Shown piece after piece: positions 16,227 to 25,361 of a stretch of 39,402 nucleotides of DNA. Made by a program: the position numbers and the translations under genes. Where the stretch lies: the NCBI GenBank assembly GCA_934202095.1, contig CAKPXN010000011.1, forward strand, positions 1 through 39,402, read 5' to 3'. The first letter of the stretch is position 1, and every line of letters starts with the position of its first letter. This DNA comes from an uncultured Veillonella sp. Lineage in GTDB: Bacteria > Bacillota > Negativicutes > Veillonellales > Veillonellaceae. The notes beneath the pieces are model-generated. The model was not told the DNA's origin and made no database searches. It worked only from the letters and a program-made list of their open reading frames with translations.

Positions 16227-17783
16227 CTAAACGATTTTCGTTGTCCAATCCTCTATATTCCAAATATCGGTAACCCAACTTTCATAAAATTCTGGTTCAT
16301 GACTAACGAGAACAATAGTGCCCTTAAAATCACGCAAAGCCCGGGCCAATTCTTCCTTAGCATATATATCAAGGTGATTTGTCGGTTCGTCAAGAACAAG
16401 AACATTATATTTCTTCTGCATCAATTTACAGAGACGTACCTTCGCATTTTCACCGCCAGATAGAACGCGCATTTGAGAAGTAATATGCTCATTTGTCAAT
16501 CCACATCGCGCAAGCGCTGCACGAACTTCAGCATTTGTCATGGCCGGATATTCATTCCAAATATAATCTAACGCAGTTTCTGAATTAGATGGTGTATCCT
16601 CTTGCGCAAAATAGCCGACTTCGAGGAAATCACCTTTCACCAATTCGCCGCTTACAGGTTTCAGTAAACCTAAAATGGTCTTTAGCAATGTAGTTTTACC
16701 TAAACCATTGACACCGCGAATGGCAATTTTTTTATTCCGCTCTATTTGAAAGTCCACCGGTCTTGTAAGTGGCTCATCATACCCAATTTCAAGACCAAAG
16801 GCTTCCACGATAAAACGACTAGGCGTACGACCTTCTTTAAAGCCAAAGGACGGTTTGATATATTCCTTCGGTTTTTCAAGAATTTCCATTTTCTCTAAAC
16901 GCTTAGCTCTAGAATTCGCCATGCCACGCGTAGCAACGCGAGCTTTATTGCGTTGGATAAAATCCTCCATGCGCTCGATTTCTTGTTGTTGTCGTTCATA
17001 AGCTTTGCGTGCTTGTGCCTTTTGCACTTCATAGGCAGCTTGGAATTGATGATAATCACCTGTATAGCGTGTAAGAACGGCTTGTTCAATATGGTAAATT
17101 ACATTAACGACAGAATTTAAGAACTCCATATCATGAGAGATCAAAATAAAGGCATTTTCGTAATTCTGTAAATAATTTTGTAGCCAATGAATATGCTCAA
17201 CATCCAAGTAGTTTGTCGGTTCGTCCAATAACAATATGGTCGGTTTCTCAAGCAATAGCTTGGTCAACAATACCTTTGTACGTTGTCCACCACTCAACTC
17301 CGACACATCCCGATCTAACCCAATATCCATGAGGCCTAACCCTTGTGCTGTTCGTTCAATGACCGCATCAATCTCATAAAATCCACGTTGCTCTAAGATT
17401 TCTTGCCACTCACCAACTTGCTCTAATAGGCGATTCATTTCATCTTCTGATACATCACCCATTGTATTGTATGCATCATTAATCTTAGATTCCATCACAT
17501 ACAAATCATCAAAGGCGCGTTGCAATACATCGCGAATGGTCATGCCCTTTTCAAGTACTGCATGCTGATCTAAATACCCCACCGTTACTTGGTTAGACCA
17601 TTCGATTTTGCCTTCATCAGGTGGCAACTTGCCTGTAATAATATTTAAAAAGGTAGATTTCCCTTCTCCATTAGCACCTATTAAACCTACATGTTCCCCC
17701 TTTAACAGTCGGAACGATGCATCATCTAATATTTGTCGAGCCCCAAAGCCATGAGTTACATGGGATACCGTTAATACACTCAT
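16227..17783 (-). CDS. ABC-F family ATPase (YfmM-like)
   Basis: A soluble protein of 518 aa with two ATP-binding cassettes and no membrane segments. Cassette 1 has GANGEGKST, ELSGGQRTK and DEPTNYLD; cassette 2 has GVNGLGKTT, VLSGGENAK and DEPTNHLD. A charged linker between them (KAYERQQQEIERMEDFIQRNKARVATR) matches the ABC-F P-site linker. Such proteins act on ribosomes, either as translation factors or as antibiotic-protection proteins. The overall sequence resembles B. subtilis YfmM from memory, a non-resistance subgroup; I cannot exclude a protective role. A consensus promoter and a terminator lie upstream, so attenuation is possible. folE starts eight bases after its stop. Confidence 0.93.
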   Translation of the reverse strand: MSVLTVSHVTHGFGARQILDDASFRLLKGEHVGLIGANGEGKSTFLNIITGKLPPDEGKIEWSNQVTVGYLDQHAVLEKGMTIRDVLQRAFDDLYVMESKINDAYNTMGDVSEDEMNRLLEQVGEWQEILEQRGFYEIDAVIERTAQGLGLMDIGLDRDVSELSGGQRTKVLLTKLLLEKPTILLLDEPTNYLDVEHIHWLQNYLQNYENAFILISHDMEFLNSVVNVIYHIEQAVLTRYTGDYHQFQAAYEVQKAQARKAYERQQQEIERMEDFIQRNKARVATRGMANSRAKRLEKMEILEKPKEYIKPSFGFKEGRTPSRFIVEAFGLEIGYDEPLTRPVDFQIERNKKIAIRGVNGLGKTTLLKTILGLLKPVSGELVKGDFLEVGYFAQEDTPSNSETALDYIWNEYPAMTNAEVRAALARCGLTNEHITSQMRVLSGGENAKVRLCKLMQKKYNVLVLDEPTNHLDIYAKEELARALRDFKGTIVLVSHEPEFYESWVTDIWNIEDWTTKIV

Positions 17784-17800
17784 TATCTATCTCCATCGGA

Positions 17801-17828
17801 ATAAAAGCCGTCTTGCATAAGACGGCTT
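17801..17828 (-). terminator. Terminator in the leader of the ABC-F gene (also ends the M20 transcript)
   Basis: AAGCCGTCTT and AAGACGGCTT form a perfect 10-bp stem with a 4-base loop, followed on minus by TTTTATT. It lies between a promoter at 17852-17881 and the ABC-F start codon. Confidence 0.9.
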
Positions 17829-17851
17829 AGTTCACACTAATTAATATATTC

Positions 17852-17881
17852 ATTGTACCTTGATTGCCCTAGATATGTCAA
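17852..17881 (-). promoter_or_regulatory. Promoter for the ABC-F/folate operon
   Basis: On minus, TTGACA (17881-17876), an 18-base spacer, TACAAT (17857-17852). It sits directly after the M20 gene's stop codon and upstream of the terminator hairpin. Confidence 0.7.
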
Positions 17882-17884
17882 AAT

Positions 17885-19033
17885 TTAGGCATTTACTAGT
17901 TCTGCATACCGCAAGGCAACAATGGCCATAATCTTAGCGCCTTTAATAGCTTGACTCAATCCATACTCCGAACCCGCTGCACAAGCAAACTCAGGTGTAT
18001 GAGCTTCTAGATGATTACCTATATTCAATGTTGGCTGTGCAGTGGGTACCTCATAGGATACATTACCTACATCGGTACTACCATCCGCCTCATTGGGTGG
18101 TAATTTTCGCGGGCTTTCACCAAACTCAGTCATTACCTTATCAAATAAAGATAGTAAACGTTCATCCTGCCTCATATCTTTAAACAAAGGTTCATAATGG
18201 TGCATTTCTACAGTTGCGCCATAGTCCGTAGCAATCCTCTGCGCTTTAGATTTAATGGCTGGCAAAATGATATTTTCCAAATCAGCCACCGTAGCACCGC
18301 GTACGGTCATGCGCAATGTGGCCGTATCTGTTACTACATTAGGGGCCGTGCCAGCCTGTGTAAATATGGCACCTACGATAGCGCCTTTCGGAAATGTATC
18401 GATTTTCATGGTCTTAATAGATTGGTATAAATCTACCGCACAATCTAAGGCATTGACGCCAGAGTCTGTAAGTGACGCAATATGACAAGACCTACCGTGA
18501 AAGGTTAGCTCTAGAGGATGTGTAGCTAATGATGTACCACCCACCTCATTTTCACCGCCTGGATGAATGATAAGAGCCCCATCATAGCCTTTAAAGAGAC
18601 CTTCTTCAGCCATATATACCTTACCACCGATGGTCTCCTCTGCAGGACATCCAAAAAACGTAGTTCCCCACGTATCTCGGCACGTTTGGCTAAATGCGAT
18701 GGCTGCGCCCATACTCATAATGGCAATCAAATTATGACCACACCCATGGCCTAGCTCAGGCAGCGCATCATACTCTCCTAAAAATGCCAGTTTATGTAAT
18801 CGTTCTAACCCCTTGTCGGCTCTCATAGCCGTGCGTAACTCTGGTCGTTTTGTGAGGCCTACGGCCGTATCAAACCCATGCTGTGCCATATAGTGAGTAA
18901 TTGTTTCTACAGCACGATCTTCATGCTGCCCCAGTTCTGGATTGTCATGTAAAAATAACGAAATCCTTTTCAACTCATCTTGTATACCATCAATTATGGC
19001 ACAAGCTCGAGATTCCCGTTCCTTTAAATTCAT
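17885..19033 (-). CDS. M20 family amidohydrolase/peptidase
   Basis: A zinc- or manganese-dependent hydrolase of 382 aa, most like the AbgB/HipO-type amidohydrolases that cleave N-acyl amino acids or small peptides. Seen are LHDNPELGQHE (residues 28-38), the metal-binding GEYDALPELGHGCGHN (C98, H100), the catalytic PAEETIGG (E132-E133), a further His in IHPGGENEVGG, the dimerisation domain (SCHIASLTDSGVNALDCAV) and a C-terminal segment with TDVGNVSYEVPT and the metal His in LEAHTPEF. No signal peptide, so it is cytoplasmic. It follows the LD-carboxypeptidase by 20 bases; both would process peptides imported by the upstream Opp system. Confidence 0.92.
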   Translation of the reverse strand: MNLKERESRACAIIDGIQDELKRISLFLHDNPELGQHEDRAVETITHYMAQHGFDTAVGLTKRPELRTAMRADKGLERLHKLAFLGEYDALPELGHGCGHNLIAIMSMGAAIAFSQTCRDTWGTTFFGCPAEETIGGKVYMAEEGLFKGYDGALIIHPGGENEVGGTSLATHPLELTFHGRSCHIASLTDSGVNALDCAVDLYQSIKTMKIDTFPKGAIVGAIFTQAGTAPNVVTDTATLRMTVRGATVADLENIILPAIKSKAQRIATDYGATVEMHHYEPLFKDMRQDERLLSLFDKVMTEFGESPRKLPPNEADGSTDVGNVSYEVPTAQPTLNIGNHLEAHTPEFACAAGSEYGLSQAIKGAKIMAIVALRYAELVNA

Positions 19034-19053
19034 CTATCGTTCCTCATCTATCA

Positions 19054-20004
19054 TTATGACTTATATTGCTTCGTATAAGGCGATAATACGATTGTATTAG
19101 AAATATAACGAAAGTGGACATGTGCACCTAATGGCAATGTTTGATGGGGTGTACCATGCCCTGTAGGCACATAACATACAAAGGGATCTGGAAGATTCGG
19201 TTTACGATTTTCCTCCATATAGCGGAGGGCTTCATAGCCGATGTCGTAATCCGCTTCATCCGCATCGCCTTCACAATCTGTAAAGGTACCAATCATCATG
19301 CCTTTTATTCGGCTCAATACACCAGCTAGTCGCCATTGTTGTAACATGCGGTCTAGCTTATATGGCGCCTCGCCAATATCTTCTATAAATAGAATTGTAT
19401 CCTCTATGCTTTCATCCTCTAAAAAATAGGGTGTTCCACACAGCATAGATAGCATGGTCATATTTCCACCGCGCAATATGCCATCTCCCAGTTCTGTACC
19501 GATGGCCCCTCGCGGTGGTTCCGGTAGCGGTTCAATGACTCTAAGTCGCCCTTCCAATGTTTCAAATAAATGATGTATATCTTCATTACGTGCTTCTGTA
19601 AAATCAACCCCCATTGGGCCATGATAGGTTACTAGACGGCTATAACGATTGATAGCCATATGTAGTGCCGTACAATCACTATACCCTATAAAAGGCTTAC
19701 CATAGGTACGTATAGAATCATAATCAATGCAATCTATATACCGCATCGTGCCATATCCGCCCCGCAATGCCAGCACCGCATCACAAGGGGCCTCTGTCAT
19801 CATCCATTGAAATTCATTGGCCTGCTCTTCAGGGGTGCCACCATACAAACCTTTACGATAGCAGGATTCACCAAATATAATCTGATAGCCATGTTGCTGG
19901 CATATCTGTTGTATTGTATCCAGAGATTCGTCACTGCTGCTAGCAGGGGCTATGCAACCGATGGTCATCCCCTTCTGTAAACATGTTGGAAATTTCCACT
20001 CCAT
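19054..20004 (-). CDS. LD-carboxypeptidase (S66 family, LdcA/MccF-like)
   Basis: Serine peptidase of 316 aa. LdcA members remove the terminal D-Ala from murein tetrapeptides during recycling; MccF members cleave microcin C-type amides, so the exact substrate is inferred. Catalytic triad candidates are S109 in GYSDCTALH, E208 in FIEDIGE and H283 in PTGHGTPHQ. The N-terminal IAPASS and LRGGYGTMRYID segments are typical. No signal peptide, consistent with cytoplasmic recycling. It lies just after the SBP gene and its terminator; a weak promoter (TTTACC-N17-TTATAT) may serve it. The position next to Opp and an M20 amidohydrolase supports a cell-wall peptide role. Confidence 0.92.
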   Translation of the reverse strand: MEWKFPTCLQKGMTIGCIAPASSSDESLDTIQQICQQHGYQIIFGESCYRKGLYGGTPEEQANEFQWMMTEAPCDAVLALRGGYGTMRYIDCIDYDSIRTYGKPFIGYSDCTALHMAINRYSRLVTYHGPMGVDFTEARNEDIHHLFETLEGRLRVIEPLPEPPRGAIGTELGDGILRGGNMTMLSMLCGTPYFLEDESIEDTILFIEDIGEAPYKLDRMLQQWRLAGVLSRIKGMMIGTFTDCEGDADEADYDIGYEALRYMEENRKPNLPDPFVCYVPTGHGTPHQTLPLGAHVHFRYISNTIVLSPYTKQYKS

Positions 20005-20072
20005 AATTCCTCACATATATACATTATTTATCTATATAATTTGTACCAATTACATAGGTAAACAGAAATATA

Positions 20073-20101
20073 CAAAAAAGACGTACAATTCGTACGTCTT
20101 T
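20073..20101 (-). terminator. Terminator of the opp operon
   Basis: AAAGACGTAC and GTACGTCTTT form a perfect 10-bp stem around a 5-base loop, followed on minus by six T. It separates the opp genes from the LD-carboxypeptidase/M20 pair. Confidence 0.9.
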
Positions 20102-20109
20102 AGTGTATC

Positions 20110-21711
20110 TTATTTATATGCTTTTTTAAAGTCTACTTGACCAAGTACGGTCCAGAAATAGTTTTGAATCGTTCCATTAGTCACATATGGTTGCGTTGTA
20201 AAATACAATGGCATCACTAAGGATTCATCAAAAATCATGCGTTCTGCTTTATGCATCAACGCATCCCGTTCTGCACTATCAGGTGTGCTACGGATTCGTG
20301 CAATAAGCTCATTATAGTCATCATTATGGTACTGGCTATCATTGTCTTCCGCAGAAAATACTTCTAAGAAGTTTTGTGGATCCCCATAGTCAGCAACCCA
20401 TGATGCGCGAGCCACTTGATATTTACCAGCCTCACGATTAGCGAGGAATACCTTGGTTTCTTGATTTTGTAATCGCACATCAGCGCCAAAGGCTTCATGC
20501 CATGTAGCTTGAATAGCTTCTGCAATTGCCTTATGCATTTCACTAGTATTGTACAAAATCGTAATTGGAGGCAATGGATGTTTCTCATCATAGCCAGCCT
20601 CTTTTATGAGCTCTTTAGCTTGCTCTACATCTTCATATACGAGATAACTTCCCGATTCACGGAAATCATCAGTACCATTGCTTTCAAGCATGCCATAAGG
20701 GACAAAGGCATACGCTTCTTCCTTACCGCCTTTGACGATGTTCTTTACAATTTCCTTACGGTTGATAACCATAGAAAATGCCTTCCGTACATCAGGATTT
20801 GTGAAAGGTTCTGCTTTCACATTAAACAAGTAATAATAGTTACCGAGCATTGGGCCTATATGTAATAGTCCAGCTTCCTCGAGTCGTTGTTGATCGGCTA
20901 CAGGAGGCTCAACCATCATGTCCGCTTCGCCCCCTTCAACAAGAGTGAGGCGTGTACTTTGCGATTCACTAATAGGCCAATTCATCGTTTTGGTAACTAC
21001 TTCATCAGCATCCCAGTAATTTTCATTTTTCACGAAATTAAGTTCGCCATTGTGCTGCCAGCTCAACAATTTATAAGGGCCATTGGAAACGATTGTTTCC
21101 GCATTATTGCCCCAATTTTCATTGCTTTCAACAGCCTTTTTATATACTGGGTAATAGCCATGGGAGGCCAATAATTTTAAGAAATATGCCGTTGGATGTT
21201 CTAGAGTAACAACTAATGTATTATCATCAACAGCTTCGACACCAACGTCATCTCGTTCTGCTTTTCCATTATTGAAAGCTTCCCCATTTTTTAGCACATA
21301 TAACATATAGGCGTTATCAGCACCTGTATCTGGATCCAGTGTTCTCTTCCAAGCGTACTCAAAATCATGAGCCGTTAAAGGTTCTCCATTGGACCATTTC
21401 AAATCAGGTCGCAAATGGAATGTATATGTCGTGCCATCATCCGACACGGTCCAACGTTTCGCTAGTGCAGCCTCTGGTTCTCCTTTATCGTCTAAGCGAA
21501 CCAATCCATCAAATAATTGTAATTGTACAGTCGCTTCCGGTGACGTACTAGATTTAGCCGGATCTAATGTTGTCGGTTCTTGTTCCAATACATATCGTAT
21601 CGTATGCTCATCAACAATCTTAGGACCACTAGTATATCCAAAAACAAGCAACAATATACTTACACCAAAGGCTAGTACCACGAGCTTAAGCAATTTACGT
21701 TTATCCATCAT
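20110..21711 (-). CDS. Peptide ABC transporter substrate-binding protein (family 5, OppA-like)
   Basis: Extracytoplasmic receptor that captures oligopeptides for the OppBCDF importer. The 533 aa begin with a basic stretch and a hydrophobic segment (about residues 8-26), then the SBP family 5 signature: RYVLEQEPTTLDPAKSS, FDGLVRLDDKGEPEAALAKRW, YTFHLRPDLKWSNGEPLTAHDF. No lipobox cysteine follows the hydrophobic segment, so it is either periplasmic after cleavage or held by an N-terminal membrane anchor, unlike the usual lipoprotein. Its ATG overlaps the serine hydrolase stop (ATGA), so translation is coupled. It is the last gene of the opp operon, before a strong terminator. Confidence 0.94.
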   Translation of the reverse strand: MMDKRKLLKLVVLAFGVSILLLVFGYTSGPKIVDEHTIRYVLEQEPTTLDPAKSSTSPEATVQLQLFDGLVRLDDKGEPEAALAKRWTVSDDGTTYTFHLRPDLKWSNGEPLTAHDFEYAWKRTLDPDTGADNAYMLYVLKNGEAFNNGKAERDDVGVEAVDDNTLVVTLEHPTAYFLKLLASHGYYPVYKKAVESNENWGNNAETIVSNGPYKLLSWQHNGELNFVKNENYWDADEVVTKTMNWPISESQSTRLTLVEGGEADMMVEPPVADQQRLEEAGLLHIGPMLGNYYYLFNVKAEPFTNPDVRKAFSMVINRKEIVKNIVKGGKEEAYAFVPYGMLESNGTDDFRESGSYLVYEDVEQAKELIKEAGYDEKHPLPPITILYNTSEMHKAIAEAIQATWHEAFGADVRLQNQETKVFLANREAGKYQVARASWVADYGDPQNFLEVFSAEDNDSQYHNDDYNELIARIRSTPDSAERDALMHKAERMIFDESLVMPLYFTTQPYVTNGTIQNYFWTVLGQVDFKKAYK

Positions 21712-22523
21712 GGTAATGCATCCTCTACAAATTCTTTCATAATGAGCCCCATTTGAGCTCCTAATTGTTTTGCTTTGTCATTTTGTAAATGACTCATCAA
21801 CAGAACAAAGCAAAAATCTCCATTCATCGTTTCTATAATCCCCGCATCATGTTCAATACAATCTAATGAGCCTGTTTTATGGTGGAACACAACGTCCTCA
21901 CCCCAGTGAAATGGCAAAATATCTCTAAACTGTTGACGTCCGAGAATATTCCACATTTCATGGCCATATATAGTATGACGCAACTCATATATATGATGTA
22001 ACAACTTAGTCATATCTAAGGCAGTAATATAATTCTCTCGATTTTCTTGTGCTCCTTTAAAATCCATCATCATCCGATTGATTTCAAAATGTTCAAGGCC
22101 CAATTGTTCAGCCCGAGCATTGATATTTTCCATACCCAATGCTTGCATCAATAAGTTAGTAGCCCAATTATCACTGAGTACCATCATCAAACGACAGAGC
22201 TCTAAATAACTAAAGCTATGATTGCCCGCCAATTCCATCAAGGCTCCTGCACCTTCAACGCGCGGGCTGCGGTGCAATGCAATGGTATCATTAATATCAA
22301 GCTGCTCTTGTGCTGCTAAGTGAAATACATACTCCAAAATCAGCGTTTTCACCATACTGGCACCAGTATGGACAATCGTTTCCTTAGAAGAAGCCACTAT
22401 GGTAGCTTCCTCCCCTTCATTAAGACGCGTTACCATATAGGATACGGTCGCAGCTGGTGGCAATGTATTTAATACTGTTGCCAATTGCATTTCTAAGGAT
22501 TTCCCTACGATTAACTGTTCCAT
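21708..22523 (-). CDS. Serine hydrolase of the beta-lactamase/penicillin-binding fold
   Basis: A 271-aa protein with the three active-site motifs of the class A beta-lactamase/DD-peptidase fold: SMVK (S56-K59), SDN (117-119) and KTG (216-218). By eye the omega-loop Glu that deacylates penicillins in class A enzymes is replaced by Met (RMMMD near residues 150-154), which argues against an efficient beta-lactamase. There is no N-terminal signal peptide or membrane segment, so it looks cytoplasmic. It lies between oppF and the SBP gene, coupled to the latter by a 4-base overlap and 11 bases from oppF, which suggests it acts on imported peptides or murein fragments; it could also be an esterase. 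The substrate is unknown. Confidence 0.88.
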   Translation of the reverse strand: MEQLIVGKSLEMQLATVLNTLPPAATVSYMVTRLNEGEEATIVASSKETIVHTGASMVKTLILEYVFHLAAQEQLDINDTIALHRSPRVEGAGALMELAGNHSFSYLELCRLMMVLSDNWATNLLMQALGMENINARAEQLGLEHFEINRMMMDFKGAQENRENYITALDMTKLLHHIYELRHTIYGHEMWNILGRQQFRDILPFHWGEDVVFHHKTGSLDCIEHDAGIIETMNGDFCFVLLMSHLQNDKAKQLGAQMGLIMKEFVEDALP

Positions 22524-22534
22524 AATTTACCCCA

Positions 22535-23482
22535 TTAAATATGCCAACATGCAATTCTACGGTCCGCCCATTCACGAAGCGGTGGTCGTTCTTCCAAACA
22601 TTTACGTTCAACATCAGGGCAACGGTCACTAAATAGACAACCTTTAGGAGGATGTAATGGACTCGCTGGTTCACCGTGCAATGGCGCACCGATTGGTGCC
22701 CGCGGAACAACTGGACCAATCATGGTCGTAAGCGCCTTCGTATATGGATGTTGAGGAAACTCATAAATATCAAGCGCCGGCCCTTCTTCCATAACGGCCC
22801 CTAAATACATGACTACCATGCGATGACTAATATAGCGCACCATCGGTAAATCATGAGAAATAAAGAGATATGAAATACCATATAAGGCCTGCAATCGTTC
22901 TAATAATGTCATGATTTGAACTTGTATAGACACATCTAATGCAGAAATAGGTTCATCAAGAATAATGCATTTAGGCTGCATAATAAGAGCCCTTGCAATG
23001 CCAATTCTTTGGCGTTGTCCACCGGATAATTCATGAGCATAACGCTCGCCATAGGCCATGTCGAGTCCCACTTGTTCTAGTACCTCTTTAACCCGAATAA
23101 CCCGATCGCGTGGCGTATAATTAGGATTTAACTCTAATGGCTCTTCTAAAATTCTGTTTATCTTCAATCTCGGATTCAGTGATGCATAGGGATTTTGAAA
23201 TACCATTTGCATCATATCCCGTGTTATATCTTTATGAATATACGGATTGATTTCAATGTTATTCATATAAATAGAACCTGATGTGGCCTGATGTATGCCC
23301 ATCAAGGTATAACCAAATGTAGATTTACCACATCCTGACTCACCAACAATACCTAATGTTTCGCCTTCCTCTTGATAGAGACTCACACCTTGTAAAGCAT
23401 GTACCGTTTGTTTTGGTCTAAACAATCCGCCAGAAAGGGTAAAGTTTTTAACGAGATTGCGTGTTTCCCAAATATATCCCAT
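22535..23482 (-). CDS. oppF: Oligopeptide ABC transporter ATPase (OppF-like)
   Basis: One of the two ATPases powering the peptide importer. The start at 23482 (MGYIWETRNLV) is chosen: GGAGG is seven bases upstream and the ATG overlaps the oppD stop as TAATG; a longer frame to 23512 has no such support. The 315 aa show Walker A GESGCGKST, Q-loop FQNPYASLNPR, LSGGQRQRIGIARAL, Walker B CIILDEP and the C-terminal oligopeptide-transporter extension with PPKGCLFSDRCPDVERKC, whose cysteines probably bind an Fe-S cluster as reported for related ATPases. Operon order is oppB-C-D-F. Confidence 0.95.
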   Translation of the reverse strand: MGYIWETRNLVKNFTLSGGLFRPKQTVHALQGVSLYQEEGETLGIVGESGCGKSTFGYTLMGIHQATSGSIYMNNIEINPYIHKDITRDMMQMVFQNPYASLNPRLKINRILEEPLELNPNYTPRDRVIRVKEVLEQVGLDMAYGERYAHELSGGQRQRIGIARALIMQPKCIILDEPISALDVSIQVQIMTLLERLQALYGISYLFISHDLPMVRYISHRMVVMYLGAVMEEGPALDIYEFPQHPYTKALTTMIGPVVPRAPIGAPLHGEPASPLHPPKGCLFSDRCPDVERKCLEERPPLREWADRRIACWHI

Positions 23483-24465
23483 TAAAGTCCCTCCAACTTT
23501 GCTAACCAACATGTATATTCATGATTATTACCGATATTCGATACCATAGGTATACGTTTACCACATATGCGCATCGCCCATTTACAGCGCGGATTAAATG
23601 AACAACCACGTGGCAATTCATATAAATCAGGCGGTTGTCCTTCAATAGCTTTCAACTCACCATGCCATTTCCCTTGAGGTAATAACATCAATAAGCCGAT
23701 TGTATAAGGATGACGTGGATCGTTAAATAAGTCCTCTACCATTGCAGATTCTACGCATTTACCAGCATACATAACCATTACGCGATCACATAATTGGGCA
23801 ATGACGCGCAAATTGTGAGAAATAAATATAATCCCTATCCCTGCTTCTACGGCCAAGGTTTGCATGAGGCGTAAAATTTGAGCCTCTGTTGTTGTATCTA
23901 ATGCGGTCGTCGGTTCATCACAGATTAAAATTTTAGGACGTCCTGCAACAGCCATGGCAATGCACACCCGTTGACGCATACCGCCACTCAACTCATGAGG
24001 GTATTGAGTCAAACGCTTTTCTGGTGTAGATAGTCCCATCTTCTTCAATAGATCTAGAGCTATCGCCTTTTCATCATAATCATCACCATAAGCATTGCTA
24101 CGATGGATGACCTCATAAATTTGTTCTCCAATCGTCAAGATAGGATTCAAAGCAGTCATAGGATCTTGAAATACCATGGCTACTGTTGTGCCACGCAATT
24201 CATTCCAATCTTCTTCTACATAGTCTTGACAATCTTCGCCATCAATTTCAAATTTTTCAGATTTTATTTTAGTACGACCTTCTGGCAATAATCCCATAAG
24301 AGAATTAACCATAACCGATTTACCACAGCCAGACTCACCTACTATGCCAAGGATTTCACCACGACGAAGCGTAATGTCTTGATTGCGTATGATGCGCAAC
24401 GGTCCTCTAAAGGTATCAATGGTAATGGATAGGTTTCGTACATCGACTAACATATCACTCATCAT
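23482..24465 (-). CDS. oppD: Oligopeptide ABC transporter ATPase (OppD-like)
   Basis: Second ATPase of the importer, 327 aa. Walker A GESGCGKSV, FQDPMTALNP Q-loop, LSGGMRQRVCIAMAV signature, Walker B ILICDEPTTALD and H-loop FISHNLRVI are all intact, with the C-terminal LPRGCSFNPRCKWAMRIC cysteine motif. The ATG at 24465 overlaps the oppC stop as ATGA. The ribosome-binding site GGAAGGGG lies inside oppC. It pairs with OppF as a heterodimer. Confidence 0.95.
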   Translation of the reverse strand: MMSDMLVDVRNLSITIDTFRGPLRIIRNQDITLRRGEILGIVGESGCGKSVMVNSLMGLLPEGRTKIKSEKFEIDGEDCQDYVEEDWNELRGTTVAMVFQDPMTALNPILTIGEQIYEVIHRSNAYGDDYDEKAIALDLLKKMGLSTPEKRLTQYPHELSGGMRQRVCIAMAVAGRPKILICDEPTTALDTTTEAQILRLMQTLAVEAGIGIIFISHNLRVIAQLCDRVMVMYAGKCVESAMVEDLFNDPRHPYTIGLLMLLPQGKWHGELKAIEGQPPDLYELPRGCSFNPRCKWAMRICGKRIPMVSNIGNNHEYTCWLAKLEGL

Positions 24466-25361
24466 CTATCCCCTTCCTTTGGATCAAATACATTGCGCAA
24501 TCCATCTCCTAAGAATACAAATCCAAGCATGGTAATGCTGATGGCCAAAGCAGGAAAAATTAATTGAAATGGATAAGATCTCATACTACTAATCCCATCA
24601 GAGGCTAATACGCCCCAACTTGCCATCGGTGCATTAACGCCAAGGCCAATAAAGCTCAAAAAAGCTTCCGTAAAGATAGCATCTGGAATCGCTAATGTTA
24701 AGGTAATAATAATAGGGCCTACACAGTTTGGTAAAATATGACGCCATAAAATACGCCATTTAGAAATCCCCATTGTTTCGGCAGCGATAATATATTCCTC
24801 TTCTCGAACTTTCACAATTTGACTGCGCACAATACGGGCCATATTAAGCCAATAAGCAATACCTAATGCAATAAAGATTGATGTAAGACCTGGTCCAATG
24901 ACAACCATCAATAAAATAACATATAACAATAATGGAATACCGTATAATACATCGACAACAGCCATCATAATTCTATCTGTTTTACCACCAAAGTAACCTG
25001 CAATACCGCCGTAAATAACACCGATTACAAGATTTAATAAAGCGGCCACGATGCCAATCGTCAAGGAAATACGGGCCCCATACATAACGCGAGTGTAAAT
25101 ATCACGTCCCAATGTATCGGTACCGAACCAATGGGCTAAACTAGGGCTTTGGTTCGCATCGATCAAGGATTGATCCGCATAGGTATACGGCGAAATCAAT
25201 GGGCCAAAGATTGCGAGTACAATCATAAGCGCTATAATTCCAGCACCAACTACGGCCAATCGATTTACCTTAAATCGTTGCCACCAATTTGGACGCACGA
25301 TAAATGTTGATTCTCGAATATTCGTATCGCGTTCAATAGGTAAAAAATCGTTTCTATCCAT
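24462..25361 (-). CDS. oppC: Oligopeptide ABC transporter permease (OppC-like)
   Basis: Membrane channel subunit of 299 aa. It carries the OppC-specific N-terminal cytoplasmic region and first helix (WWQRFKVNRLAVVGAGIIALMIVLAIF), five further membrane segments, and the EAA coupling loop around EEEYIIAAETMGISKWRILWRHILPNC that contacts the ATPases. The ATG at 25361 overlaps the oppB stop as TAATG. Substrate specificity comes from the SBP, not from this subunit. Confidence 0.95.
   Translation of the reverse strand: MDRNDFLPIERDTNIRESTFIVRPNWWQRFKVNRLAVVGAGIIALMIVLAIFGPLISPYTYADQSLIDANQSPSLAHWFGTDTLGRDIYTRVMYGARISLTIGIVAALLNLVIGVIYGGIAGYFGGKTDRIMMAVVDVLYGIPLLLYVILLMVVIGPGLTSIFIALGIAYWLNMARIVRSQIVKVREEEYIIAAETMGISKWRILWRHILPNCVGPIIITLTLAIPDAIFTEAFLSFIGLGVNAPMASWGVLASDGISSMRSYPFQLIFPALAISITMLGFVFLGDGLRNVFDPKEGDR

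Noticed and set aside
18195..18485. Plus-strand open frames opposite the M20 gene
   Set aside because: Antisense shadows of a well-conserved enzyme; no ribosome-binding site.
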